Source: Actinomycetes bacterium (lineage in GTDB: Bacteria > Actinomycetota > Actinomycetes > Propionibacteriales > Propionibacteriaceae). From it: a DNA stretch of 22,150 nucleotides. How positions within the stretch are numbered: the stretch's first letter is position 1; each line of letters begins with the position of its first letter. The notes below the pieces were generated by a model. That model did no database searches. It saw only the letters and a list, made by a program, of their open reading frames with translations, and was not told the DNA's origin. Of the stretch, positions 7,373 through 13,555 are shown piece by piece. The stretch spans positions 1 to 22,150 of the forward strand of contig JAEXCA010000182.1 of the NCBI GenBank assembly GCA_023393755.1. Direction: 5' to 3'. The position numbers were made by a program, and so were the translations under genes.

Positions 7373-7402
7373 CCCCTCGCCCGCACTCCCGCTCGCCCAC
7401 CC
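7373..7402 (-). other. Putative G-quadruplex tract upstream of rph
   Basis: The minus strand has five runs of three or four G with short loops (complement: CCCC, CCC, CCC, CCC, CCC at 7373-7376, 7380-7382, 7388-7390, 7396-7398, 7400-7402). This satisfies the standard G3+ with 1-7-nt loops pattern. The surrounding 7310-7440 is strongly C-rich on + and G-rich on -. It may be only a by-product of high GC. Confidence 0.35.
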
Positions 7403-7437
7403 TCGCTCGCGACGTCGCCCGCCCCTCGGCACCTCCC

Positions 7438-7539
7438 CCATCGCCGAGGCCTGCCCTACCACCGAGGGCCCTCCCCGCGGCACGAGCGCTCGCCGGGAAG
7501 GAAGGCTCTCAACGAAAGGGACAGGCAGGGCCGGCCGGT
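7438..7539. repeat. ~103-bp direct repeat, copy A
   Basis: Starts CCATCGCCGAGG and ends GGCCGGCCGGT. It matches copy B (7580-7683) at roughly four of five positions with small gaps. A partly paired hairpin CTCTC-AACGA-AAGGG lies at 7506-7520. The whole 7297-7716 gap shows no plausible gene; its open frames are repeat-driven. Confidence 0.7.
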
Positions 7540-7579
7540 CCGCACCGCCTCAACCCCCGCTGGGCCACACCACCCCCTG

Positions 7580-7683
7580 CCATCGCCGAGGGCCCGCCCT
7601 GTCACCGACGGCCTCCCCCCAGGACACAAACCCTCGACGCGAAGGAAGGCCCTCAACGAGAGGGACGGGCGCAGCCGGCCGGT
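7580..7683. repeat. ~103-bp direct repeat, copy B
   Basis: Second copy in the same orientation, 40 bp after copy A. It carries the perfect hairpin CCCTC-AACGA-GAGGG at 7650-7664. In both copies the GAAGGAAGG segment precedes the hairpin and GCCGGCCGGT ends the unit. Confidence 0.7.
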
Positions 7684-7716
7684 GGGCTGGGCCGAAATGC
7701 CCGAGGAAGGACCGGG

Positions 7717-8523
7717 TCAGCCGAGGGCGTAGACCTGCTCGACCTGCTGGACGAAGCCTCCGAGCAGCCGGGAGCCGACGCCCTCGAACAACTCGGGGCT
7801 GCCGGTGGTGAGGAAACGCAGCGCCGGGGTGCGCGGCTCGTCCCGGAGGAGGCCGTGGTCGGTCAGCGTGGCGTAGGTCTCCCGCGCACACTCCTCGGCG
7901 GAGGAGACCAGGGTGACGTCCTCCCCCATCACGTAGGAGATCACGCCGGCCAGTAACGGGTAGTGGGTGCAACCCAGGATGAGGGTGTCGACCCCCGCCT
8001 CGCGCAACGGCAGCAGGTAGCCGCGGGCGGCGTCCAGCAGATCGGGGCCGCTGGTCACGCCGGCCTCGACGAAGTCGACGAACCGCGGGCAGGGGGCGGT
8101 GATCAGCTCGATGCCGGGGACGGCCGCCAGCGCGTCGTCGTAGCTGGCCGAAGTGGCGGTGGCGGTGGTGCAGATCAACCCGATCCGGCCGGCGTTGGAC
8201 ACCCGGACGGCGCGGCGCGCCGCTGGCAGGATGACATCGATCACCGGGACGTCGTAGCGCTCGCGGGCGTCCCGCAGCACCGCCGAGGAGGCCGAGTTGC
8301 AGGCGATGACCAGCGCCTTCACGTCCTGATCAGCCAGGTAGTCGAGACACTCCAGGGCGTACTCGCGCACTTCGGGGATGGACTTGGTGCCGTAGGGCGC
8401 CCGGGCGGTGTCGCCGAGGTAGATCATGTCCTCGCTGGGCAGCTGATCCAGGATCGCTCGCGCCACGGTGAGTCCCCCGAACCCGGAATCGAAGACCCCG
8501 ATCGGGGCGTCAGCACCAGCCAC
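7717..8523 (-). CDS. murI: Glutamate racemase
   Basis: Interconverts L- and D-glutamate for peptidoglycan; cytoplasmic, 268 residues. The two catalytic cysteines are visible: C75 in LVIACNSAS and C185 in LILGCTHYPLL (with H187). The N-terminal PIGVFDSGFGGLTVAR and YLGDTARAPYG loops are canonical. GTG at 8523 lies 8 bp after TAGGGT (8532-8537), so the mRNA would have almost no leader. In Mycobacterium murI lies between clpS-DUF2017 and rph-rdgB, as here, but here the iron island separates it from clpS-DUF2017. Confidence 0.96.
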   Translation of the reverse strand: MAGADAPIGVFDSGFGGLTVARAILDQLPSEDMIYLGDTARAPYGTKSIPEVREYALECLDYLADQDVKALVIACNSASSAVLRDARERYDVPVIDVILPAARRAVRVSNAGRIGLICTTATATSASYDDALAAVPGIELITAPCPRFVDFVEAGVTSGPDLLDAARGYLLPLREAGVDTLILGCTHYPLLAGVISYVMGEDVTLVSSAEECARETYATLTDHGLLRDEPRTPALRFLTTGSPELFEGVGSRLLGGFVQQVEQVYALG

Positions 8524-8531
8524 GGTTCCCG

Positions 8532-8537
8532 ACCCTA
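8532..8537 (-). promoter_or_regulatory. murI -10 element
   Basis: TAGGGT on the minus strand, 8 bp from GTG at 8523. It is divergent from the small + strand gene at 8589, for which GATTGT (8552-8557) is a possible weak -10. Confidence 0.4.
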
Positions 8538-8588
8538 TCCGGTCGAGGCATGATTGTGGGCAGCGCCCGCGATCACTAGGAGGCCGGC

Positions 8589-8732
8589 ATGCAGATCCCG
8601 CCGATCGACGTCACCCGCTGGACGCTGCGCGCCCTCAAGCTGCTGGACGAGGCCCGGCGGGCGCTCGTCCCCGAACCCCGCAAACCACCCAAGCCGGAGG
8701 AACCCGACCGCCGCCGTCCCGACATCTGGTAG
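8589..8732 (+). CDS. Small hypothetical protein, 47 aa
   Basis: ATG at 8589 has a perfect AGGAGG (8578-8583) with a 5-bp spacer, the strongest ribosome site in the window. The product begins MQIPPIDVTRWTLRALKLLD, continues with an amphipathic helix (about 8-26) and ends in a Pro/Lys/Glu/Arg-rich tail closing with DIW. It has no signal peptide, membrane helix or cysteine. It is divergent from murI and convergent with feoC, alone on its strand in an otherwise minus-strand region. The stop TAG is followed within 6 bp by the 30-bp repeat array, which may act as its terminator. No family is recognised. Confidence 0.6.
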   Translation: MQIPPIDVTRWTLRALKLLDEARRALVPEPRKPPKPEEPDRRRPDIW

Positions 8733-8737
8733 CCGTG

Positions 8738-8857
8738 GACCGGGGGACGGTTCCCTGGCTCATTTCGGACCGGGGGACGGTTCCCTGGCTCATTTCGGAC
8801 CGGAGAACCGTCCCCTGGTCCACTTCGGACCGGAGAACCGTCCCCTGGTCCCAACTC
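8738..8857. repeat. Four-unit 30-bp quasi-palindromic array
   Basis: Four contiguous 30-bp units, each beginning GACCGG. Units 1 and 2 (8738-8767, 8768-8797) are identical and carry GGGGACGGTTCC. Units 3 and 4 (8798-8827, 8828-8857) are nearly identical and carry the complement GAACCGTCCCC. Units 2/3 and 1/4 can therefore pair as nested hairpins. The same 12-mer flanks the element at 20568-20725. It resembles REP/BIME elements spread by RAYT-type transposases (inference); no transposase is nearby. It sits between two convergent genes. Confidence 0.85.
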
Positions 8858-8868
8858 GCCTCCGGCTA

Positions 8869-9093
8869 TCAGGCGACCGGGCTGAGCGGGCAGCCGGACG
8901 CGGCGCAGTCGCGGCAGCCGGTGGGGGCACAGGCGCTGGAGATCACCAGCGGCTTCACCCGGCCGGCCCGGACCAGGCGGTCGGTCACCGCCCTGACCAG
9001 GTCGGGGGCCAGGCCCGTCCGCGAGACCAGGTCGGGGACGGAACGCACCCCGGCCTCGATCTGGGTCAGGACGGCGGTGACCGGCGCGGTCAT
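8869..9093 (-). CDS. feoC: FeoC-like winged-helix Fe-S protein
   Basis: A 74-residue protein encoded directly after feoB. Residues about 1-48 look like a small winged-helix domain (VLTQIEAGVRSVPDLVSRTG, then LVRAVTDRLVRAGRV). The C-terminal part has four cysteines in CAPTGCRDCAASGC, spaced CX4CX2CX4C. FeoC proteins combine a winged helix with a cysteine cluster that can bind an oxygen-sensitive 4Fe-4S centre and protect or regulate FeoB, so this assignment rests on architecture and position. ATG at 9093 follows the intercistronic repeat and has no Shine-Dalgarno sequence. A much longer frame in this register is only an antisense-type shadow over feoB. Confidence 0.75.
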   Translation of the reverse strand: MTAPVTAVLTQIEAGVRSVPDLVSRTGLAPDLVRAVTDRLVRAGRVKPLVISSACAPTGCRDCAASGCPLSPVA

Positions 9094-9158
9094 ACCGGGG
9101 GCCCCGCGGCGTTGTTCGGAGGAACGCAGCGGAGGCGAAGAACGTCGTGGGGTGGTCA
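9091..9158 (-). repeat. Stop-to-start intercistronic repeat, copy 2 (feoB-feoC)
   Basis: The minus strand from the feoB TGA to the feoC ATG. It aligns with copy 1 (6513-6576) from TGACCA through CTCCGCTGCG and CCGAACAAC to a GC-rich hairpin (CGGGG/CCCCG) next to the ATG. The inverted arms GTTCTTCG/CGAACAAC enclose the central block. Confidence 0.75.
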
Positions 9159-11201
9159 AAGGAACAGGCTGCCGATCTGGAAGACCGCCACCGCCAGCGT
9201 CCAGGCCACCACCAGCTGCATCACGACACCGAACAGGGTCCACTTCGGCCCGATCTCGCGCCACTGGGTGGCCACCGTCGCCATGCAGGCGGTGTAGGAC
9301 ATCATGAACACCAGGAAGGCCAGCGCCGTCGGTATCGGATGACCACCCGACGACTCGGTGAAGTCGACCACGATCCGGTCGCCCAGCGCTCCGGCCTCGC
9401 CCTCCTCGGGCTCGTCGAGGGCGTAGGTCTGTGCCCAGGACGAGATCACCGCCTCCTTGGCGACGAAGCCCACCACCAGCGCCGAGGTGGTCTCCCACTT
9501 GGCGAAGCCGGTGGGCTGGAACACCGGGGTGATCGCCTGAGCCGCGACACCGTACGCGGAATCGGCCACCGGGGTGTCGGCGAAGGCACCGTCGCCACGC
9601 ACCGGAGTGGCCTGCAGCAGCCAGACCGCCGCGACGGTCACCACGATGATGCCGGTGGCGGTCTGCAGGAAGCCCTTCAGCCGCACCCAGGTCACCGACG
9701 CGGTCAGCCGCAAGGTGGGCACCTGGTAGGGCGGCAGGTCGATCACCAGCGGTTCGATCGGCTGGTTGCGCCAGATGGTGTGCCGCAGCACCAGGCCGGT
9801 GAGGATGATCACCACCACCGACGACAGGTACATGGCGAACACCACGGTGCCGGCATTCGGGCCGAAGAAGGCCACGCCGACCATCACGAAGACCACCAGC
9901 CGGGCGGTGCAGGCGGTGAACGGCACCAGCAGCGCGGTCAGGACCCGTTGGCCGGCAACCGGCAGCACCCGGGTGGCCGAGACCGCCGGGACATTGCAGC
10001 CGTAGCCGACGATCAGCGGAATGAAGGCCCGGCCGGGCAGGCCGATCGCCCGCATCACCCGGTCGGTGACCACGGCGGCGCGGGCCATGTAGCCGGAGTC
10101 CTCCAGCAGCGCGAGCAGGATGAACATCAGCGCCATCAGCGGGACGAAGGTGAGCAGCGAGCCGACGCCGGCGATCAGGCCGTCGACCAGCAGACCCTCG
10201 AGCCAGCCGCCGCCCAGGCCGATCATGCCCAGCAGCGCGCGAGTGCCGTCGGAGATCGGGCCGGCAACCAGTTCGTCCAGGCCGTCCTGCAGCGGCGCGG
10301 CCACCACGGTGGTGATCTGGAAGACCACCCACATCACGGCCAGGAAGATGACTGGCCCGAGGATCGGCGCGGTCAGCCAGCGGTCGATCTTGTCGGAGCG
10401 GGTGGCCGCGGACCGGCCGGGATCGACGGTGGCCGCCTCGGCAGCCGCGGCGACCCAGTTGAACCGGTCGTTGTCCAGCGCCCACTCGTCGTCCTCGTCG
10501 AGGTACAGCGGCTCCCGCGGAGTGGGGACGGGGTTGCGCAGGGCTTCGCGGACGGCGGCCGACAGATCGTCCAGGCCGGTGCGGCGGCGGGGGTCGATGC
10601 CCACCACCGGGACGCCGATCGCCTTGCTGAGCGCGGCCAGATCCAGCCCGATCCCCTGCTTACCGGCCACGTCGACCATGGTCAGTGCGATCACCAGCCG
10701 GGTCGGATGCTCACGAACTTGGGCGGCGAGATAGAGGCTCTGCGAGAGCCGGGAGGCGTCAGCCAGCAGTACGCAGACATCCGGACGCTCGGACGCCGGG
10801 CCCTCCAGCAGCAACTCGCGGGTGAGCGCCTCGTCCGGCGACTCGGGCTCCAGCGAGTAGGCGCCGGGCAGGTCGACCAGGGTGAGGTCGAGCCGGCCGG
10901 AGTAGCAGAGACAACCCTCGCAGGTGCAGGCCGCCTCGCCGCAGCAAGCACAAGCCGGGCCGTCGCTGCGCCACACGCCACGCGAGACCTCGACGGTGGT
11001 GCCGGGCCAGTTGCCCATGGTCACCCGGGCGCCGGTGAGGGCGTTGAACAGGGTCGACTTGCCGGTATTGGGCGCGCCGACCAGCGCGACCACGGGGGCG
11101 TCCGGTCCGGCGGTGACCGACGAGCCACCGCTGTGGCAGGTCGCCTTCACCGACGGCGGACGGGTCTCCAACAGACCGCCGGTCTCCACCGGGGCGTTCA
11201 C
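9156..11201 (-). CDS. feoB: Ferrous iron transporter FeoB with Cys-rich G-domain insertion
   Basis: GTP-gated Fe2+ importer in the cytoplasmic membrane, 681 residues. G1 is GAPNTGKS (42-49), switch I/G2 GNWPGTTVEV (63-72), G3 DLPG (110-113) and G4 TMVD; the G5 region is poorly conserved. The membrane part has Gate motifs with GCNVPAVSATRVLP and TACTARLVVFV. Between G2 and G3 there is an insertion of about 22 residues holding seven cysteines (84, 86, 87, 92, 94, 97, 99), absent from E. coli FeoB. An N-terminal extension of about 35 residues carries Cys22-His23. GTG at 11201 overlaps the feoA stop by 4 bp; feoC follows across a repeat. Confidence 0.95.
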   Translation of the reverse strand: MNAPVETGGLLETRPPSVKATCHSGGSSVTAGPDAPVVALVGAPNTGKSTLFNALTGARVTMGNWPGTTVEVSRGVWRSDGPACACCGEAACTCEGCLCYSGRLDLTLVDLPGAYSLEPESPDEALTRELLLEGPASERPDVCVLLADASRLSQSLYLAAQVREHPTRLVIALTMVDVAGKQGIGLDLAALSKAIGVPVVGIDPRRRTGLDDLSAAVREALRNPVPTPREPLYLDEDDEWALDNDRFNWVAAAAEAATVDPGRSAATRSDKIDRWLTAPILGPVIFLAVMWVVFQITTVVAAPLQDGLDELVAGPISDGTRALLGMIGLGGGWLEGLLVDGLIAGVGSLLTFVPLMALMFILLALLEDSGYMARAAVVTDRVMRAIGLPGRAFIPLIVGYGCNVPAVSATRVLPVAGQRVLTALLVPFTACTARLVVFVMVGVAFFGPNAGTVVFAMYLSSVVVIILTGLVLRHTIWRNQPIEPLVIDLPPYQVPTLRLTASVTWVRLKGFLQTATGIIVVTVAAVWLLQATPVRGDGAFADTPVADSAYGVAAQAITPVFQPTGFAKWETTSALVVGFVAKEAVISSWAQTYALDEPEEGEAGALGDRIVVDFTESSGGHPIPTALAFLVFMMSYTACMATVATQWREIGPKWTLFGVVMQLVVAWTLAVAVFQIGSLFL

Positions 11202-11428
11202 GGCGCCACCTCGACCTGGACCTGCTTGAGCACGCCGGGGCCGAGGGCGATCCGGGTGCCCCCCACCACCGCCACCCGACCGCCACCGGAGGTGCGATGC
11301 AACAGCGTGACCTCAGCTCCGCGGCGTAGCCCGAGGGCGGTTAGCCGGCGCACAGCCGCCGCGCTGGACGCGTCCTGAAGCAGCAGCCGGCGGCCCAGTG
11401 GCGCCCGATCAAGAGTCATTCCCTCCAC
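11198..11428 (-). CDS. feoA: FeoA, SH3-like cytosolic partner of FeoB
   Basis: A 76-residue protein with the FeoA SH3-like fold: AAVRRLTALGLRRGAEVTLL, then a hairpin (GGRVAVVGGTRIALG) and a C-terminal strand. FeoA binds or stimulates FeoB. Two starts are possible: GTG at 11428 or ATG at 11419 (fourth codon). GTG is preferred because the TAGCCT -10 box (11436-11441) ends 7 bp upstream, as at the FTR1 gene, giving a leaderless mRNA. If ATG is used, GGAGGG would be too close for an ideal ribosome site. It is the first gene of feoABC, 28 bp after apbE, so read-through from the upstream iron operon is also possible. Confidence 0.88.
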   Translation of the reverse strand: MEGMTLDRAPLGRRLLLQDASSAAAVRRLTALGLRRGAEVTLLHRTSGGGRVAVVGGTRIALGPGVLKQVQVEVAP

Positions 11429-11447
11429 GTAGGCAAGGCTACGCTTA
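11429..11447 (-). promoter_or_regulatory. IdeR/DtxR-like iron box and -10 of feoABC
   Basis: GTAGGCAAGGCTACGCTTA matches about 15 of 19 positions of the IdeR/DtxR consensus TWAGGTWAGSCTWACCTWA. It covers the -10 hexamer TAGCCT (minus strand, 11436-11441), 7 bp before GTG 11428, so Fe2+-loaded repressor would shut the promoter. The flank to 11455 (AATTACGTAC) is also shared with the FTR1 promoter. Confidence 0.72.
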
Positions 11448-11456
11448 ATTACGTAC

Positions 11457-12407
11457 TCAGGTTGCCAATTGGCGAGAGTCCTCAGCTCTCACCGGAGTGG
11501 ACGATCCGGCTCCTTCCCGGAGTGCCCGCAGCCGTTCGACCAGCCCTGTGCGCAGCGCCAGCAGCGGGGCCAGCCGAGGTGAGCCGAGGACCCGTCCGTC
11601 GACGGTGAGGAACACCGCCGGAAGGTCGAGCCGCCGGGCCAACGCCAGACCCCGCCGCAGGCCCAGCACCAGGCAGGCGGTGGACAGTGCCTCGCTGCGC
11701 ATGCCGTCCTCGCTCAGCACGCCGACGGTGCAAAGGTCGGTCAGCGCCCAACCACCGCTCCGGGGATCCCGGACGTGACCAGCCACCACCTCGCCAGGGT
11801 GGATTCGCTGACCGCGCAACCCGGACATCGAGAACGATCCGCGATCAACCTCCAGGTAGCCCAGGGTCTCCACCAGGGCCTGCCAGGGCGAGCTGATCGC
11901 GATCCGCCAGGCGTCCCGGCGGGCCGGGCGGCCGCCGACCGAGATGGACGAGGTGCCCAAGGACACCAGCGCTCCGGTCGACCGGGCTCGGTCGCGGACC
12001 AGATCGGCCGCGTAGCCCTTGGCGATGGCCCCGAAGTCGAGCCGGCACCCGGGGGCCAGCCGGGCTTCCCAGCCGCCTCGTCCGTCCGGTCGCAACCGCA
12101 GCCGGTCCGAGCCGCCCTGGCCGGTGATCGGGTCGAACACACCGCCGGTGAGGGCGCGGTACCGCTCGGCGGCCTTGGCGACAGCCACCAGATGGTGGCC
12201 GACCGGGAGCCACTCCCCCGGGGAGGCGTTCAGCCGTCCGACCTCGCTGGTCGGCTGGAAGTGCGACAGCGCGGCGTCCACCTCGGCCACCAGGGCGTGC
12301 AACACCGGGGCCCGGTCAGGTTCGGCGTCCACCAGGCAGAGCTGGACGGTAGTGCCCATGGCGGTGGATTCCGACCAGCTCTCCCGGCCGGATGGTCCCA
12401 GGGTCAT
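11457..12407 (-). CDS. apbE: ApbE-family FMN transferase
   Basis: Attaches FMN from FAD covalently to Ser/Thr of target flavoproteins (Mg2+-dependent). It has 316 residues. Visible motifs: the N-terminal AMGTTVQL, the SHFQPTSEVGRLN block, DFGAIAKGYAAD (124-135, FAD/metal site; usually DLGGIAKGYA), GHVRDPRSG, and MRSEALSTACLVLGLRRGL (usual AlsTA segment). The start overlaps the preceding FMN-binding gene as ATGA. That gene is the obvious substrate. Unlike many ApbE lipoproteins, no signal peptide is seen. It is the last gene of the FTR1/P19 operon. Confidence 0.9.
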   Translation of the reverse strand: MTLGPSGRESWSESTAMGTTVQLCLVDAEPDRAPVLHALVAEVDAALSHFQPTSEVGRLNASPGEWLPVGHHLVAVAKAAERYRALTGGVFDPITGQGGSDRLRLRPDGRGGWEARLAPGCRLDFGAIAKGYAADLVRDRARSTGALVSLGTSSISVGGRPARRDAWRIAISSPWQALVETLGYLEVDRGSFSMSGLRGQRIHPGEVVAGHVRDPRSGGWALTDLCTVGVLSEDGMRSEALSTACLVLGLRRGLALARRLDLPAVFLTVDGRVLGSPRLAPLLALRTGLVERLRALREGAGSSTPVRAEDSRQLAT

Positions 12408-12838
12408 CCGGCCTGGCTCAGCGCGTCGGTGATCGCCTCGACGAACTGCCGGTGCGAGAGCGAGGCGCCGGCGATCACGTCCACCTGGTCGGCGTCGCCG
12501 ACCTCCTTGAACCGTGCCACGTACTCCTGTTCGGCGGCGACCGCCGCCTGGGCCCGCTGGTAGAAGGCCTCGTCCACCGGCTTGCCGGTGGCCTTGGAGA
12601 GTCCGTAGTTCTCGTCGTGCGGGGTGCCGTCCGGATCGGTGATCACGAAGCTGGCCTGGGTCACCCGCCCACCCGAAAGGGTGAACGCGACGGTCCCGAT
12701 CGCGCCGGCCTCGTCGGGAGCGCTGGTGCCGCGGTAGTCGCCGTCCGGGTAGTCGGTCACCTTCATGCTCTGGCCGCAGCCGGAGAAGGCGACCACCCCC
12801 ACGGCGGCCGCCAGCGCAAACACCTTCGCCCGGTTCAC
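12404..12838 (-). CDS. FMN-binding domain lipoprotein
   Basis: A 144-residue exported flavoprotein. The N-terminal helix ends in lipobox FSGC (Cys21), so it is predicted to be a lipid-anchored surface protein. Residues about 29-142 form an FMN_bind domain (YPDGDYRGTS, IGTVAFTLSGGRVTQASFVI). The flavinylation motif is DVIAGASLS with Ser126 as the expected FMN acceptor; the more common form is D-x-(I/V)-S/T-G-A-T-x-S/T. With ApbE next to it, a covalent FMN is likely. In this operon it may pass electrons for ferric reduction (inference). GTG overlaps the ATPase stop by 4 bp. Confidence 0.85.
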   Translation of the reverse strand: MNRAKVFALAAAVGVVAFSGCGQSMKVTDYPDGDYRGTSAPDEAGAIGTVAFTLSGGRVTQASFVITDPDGTPHDENYGLSKATGKPVDEAFYQRAQAAVAAEQEYVARFKEVGDADQVDVIAGASLSHRQFVEAITDALSQAG

Positions 12839-13554
12839 CGTGGCCCCTCCGCGTCCACCGAAGCCCCGAACGAGCGGACGTAGTCGTCGGTCTCCACCAC
12901 CTGGTCGATCCGGCCGTGGTTGAGGATGATCTGCCGCTGCCCCTGGGCGGCCACCATGGCGTCGTGGGTGACCACGACCAAGGTGGTGCCCTCGTCGTGC
13001 AGTTGGTGGAACAGGTCGAGCACGATCTTCTCGTTGGCCTCGTCCAGGTTGCCAGTGGGCTCGTCGGCCAGCACCACCGAGGGCGAGTTGATCAGCGCCC
13101 GGGCGACGCAGACCCGCTGCTGTTCACCGCCGGACATCTGGCGGGGCAGGTGGCTGGCCCGGGCTCCCATGCCGACCCGCTCCAGCGCTGCCCTGGCCTC
13201 GGCCTCGTCGGGCATCGAGTGGTAGTACTGGGCGACCATCACGTTCTCCAGCGCGGTCAGGTGTTTGACCAGGTGGAACTTCTGGAAGATCAGCCCGATC
13301 CGGCGGCGCCGGATGTTCGCCAGCTCCCGCTCGCCCTGCCGGTCGAGGTGCTCCCCGTCCAGCAGGACGGTGCCCGCGGTGGCCGAATCCATGCAGCCCA
13401 GGATGTTCATCAGGGTGGTCTTGCCCGACCCGGACGGCCCCACGATCGACAGCCACTCCCCACGCCGGATGGTCAGGTCGACCTTGTCCAGCGCCGCCAC
13501 GTCACCGTAGAGCCGGCTGACCCCGGTCAGTTCGTAGACAGTCTGCGAATCCAT
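12835..13554 (-). CDS. ABC transporter ATPase (MacB/LolD type)
   Basis: A 239-residue ATP-binding subunit. Walker A is GPSGSGKTT (39-47), the Q-loop lies in IGLIFQKFHLV, the signature is MSGGEQQRV (140-148), Walker B is VVLADEPTGNLD with E165 catalytic, and the H-loop is in VVVTHD. This is the MacB/LolD class that pairs with FtsX-fold permeases, encoded directly upstream. ATG at 13554 was chosen because it follows the permease stop by one base with GGGGGAGAG before it; an upstream in-frame extension lies inside the permease gene. In the Campylobacter P19 locus the equivalent gene is Cj1663. Confidence 0.92.
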   Translation of the reverse strand: MDSQTVYELTGVSRLYGDVAALDKVDLTIRRGEWLSIVGPSGSGKTTLMNILGCMDSATAGTVLLDGEHLDRQGERELANIRRRRIGLIFQKFHLVKHLTALENVMVAQYYHSMPDEAEARAALERVGMGARASHLPRQMSGGEQQRVCVARALINSPSVVLADEPTGNLDEANEKIVLDLFHQLHDEGTTLVVVTHDAMVAAQGQRQIILNHGRIDQVVETDDYVRSFGASVDAEGPR

Positions 13555-13555
13555 C

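Noticed and set aside
7297..7716. Coding frames in the rph/murI gap
   Set aside because: Frames contain the duplicated repeat, lack ribosome sites and have Pro/Arg-rich low-complexity translations.
8738..8857. CRISPR array
   Set aside because: Repeats are contiguous with no unique spacers, orientation flips midway, and no cas genes are present.
10900..10955. Frameshift artefact creating the FeoB cysteine loop
   Set aside because: G1, G2 and G3 motifs on both sides are in the same frame, so compensating errors would be needed.
9147..11378. 743-codon + strand open frame
   Set aside because: Antisense shadow of feoB with Gln/His/Arg-rich composition and no domain.
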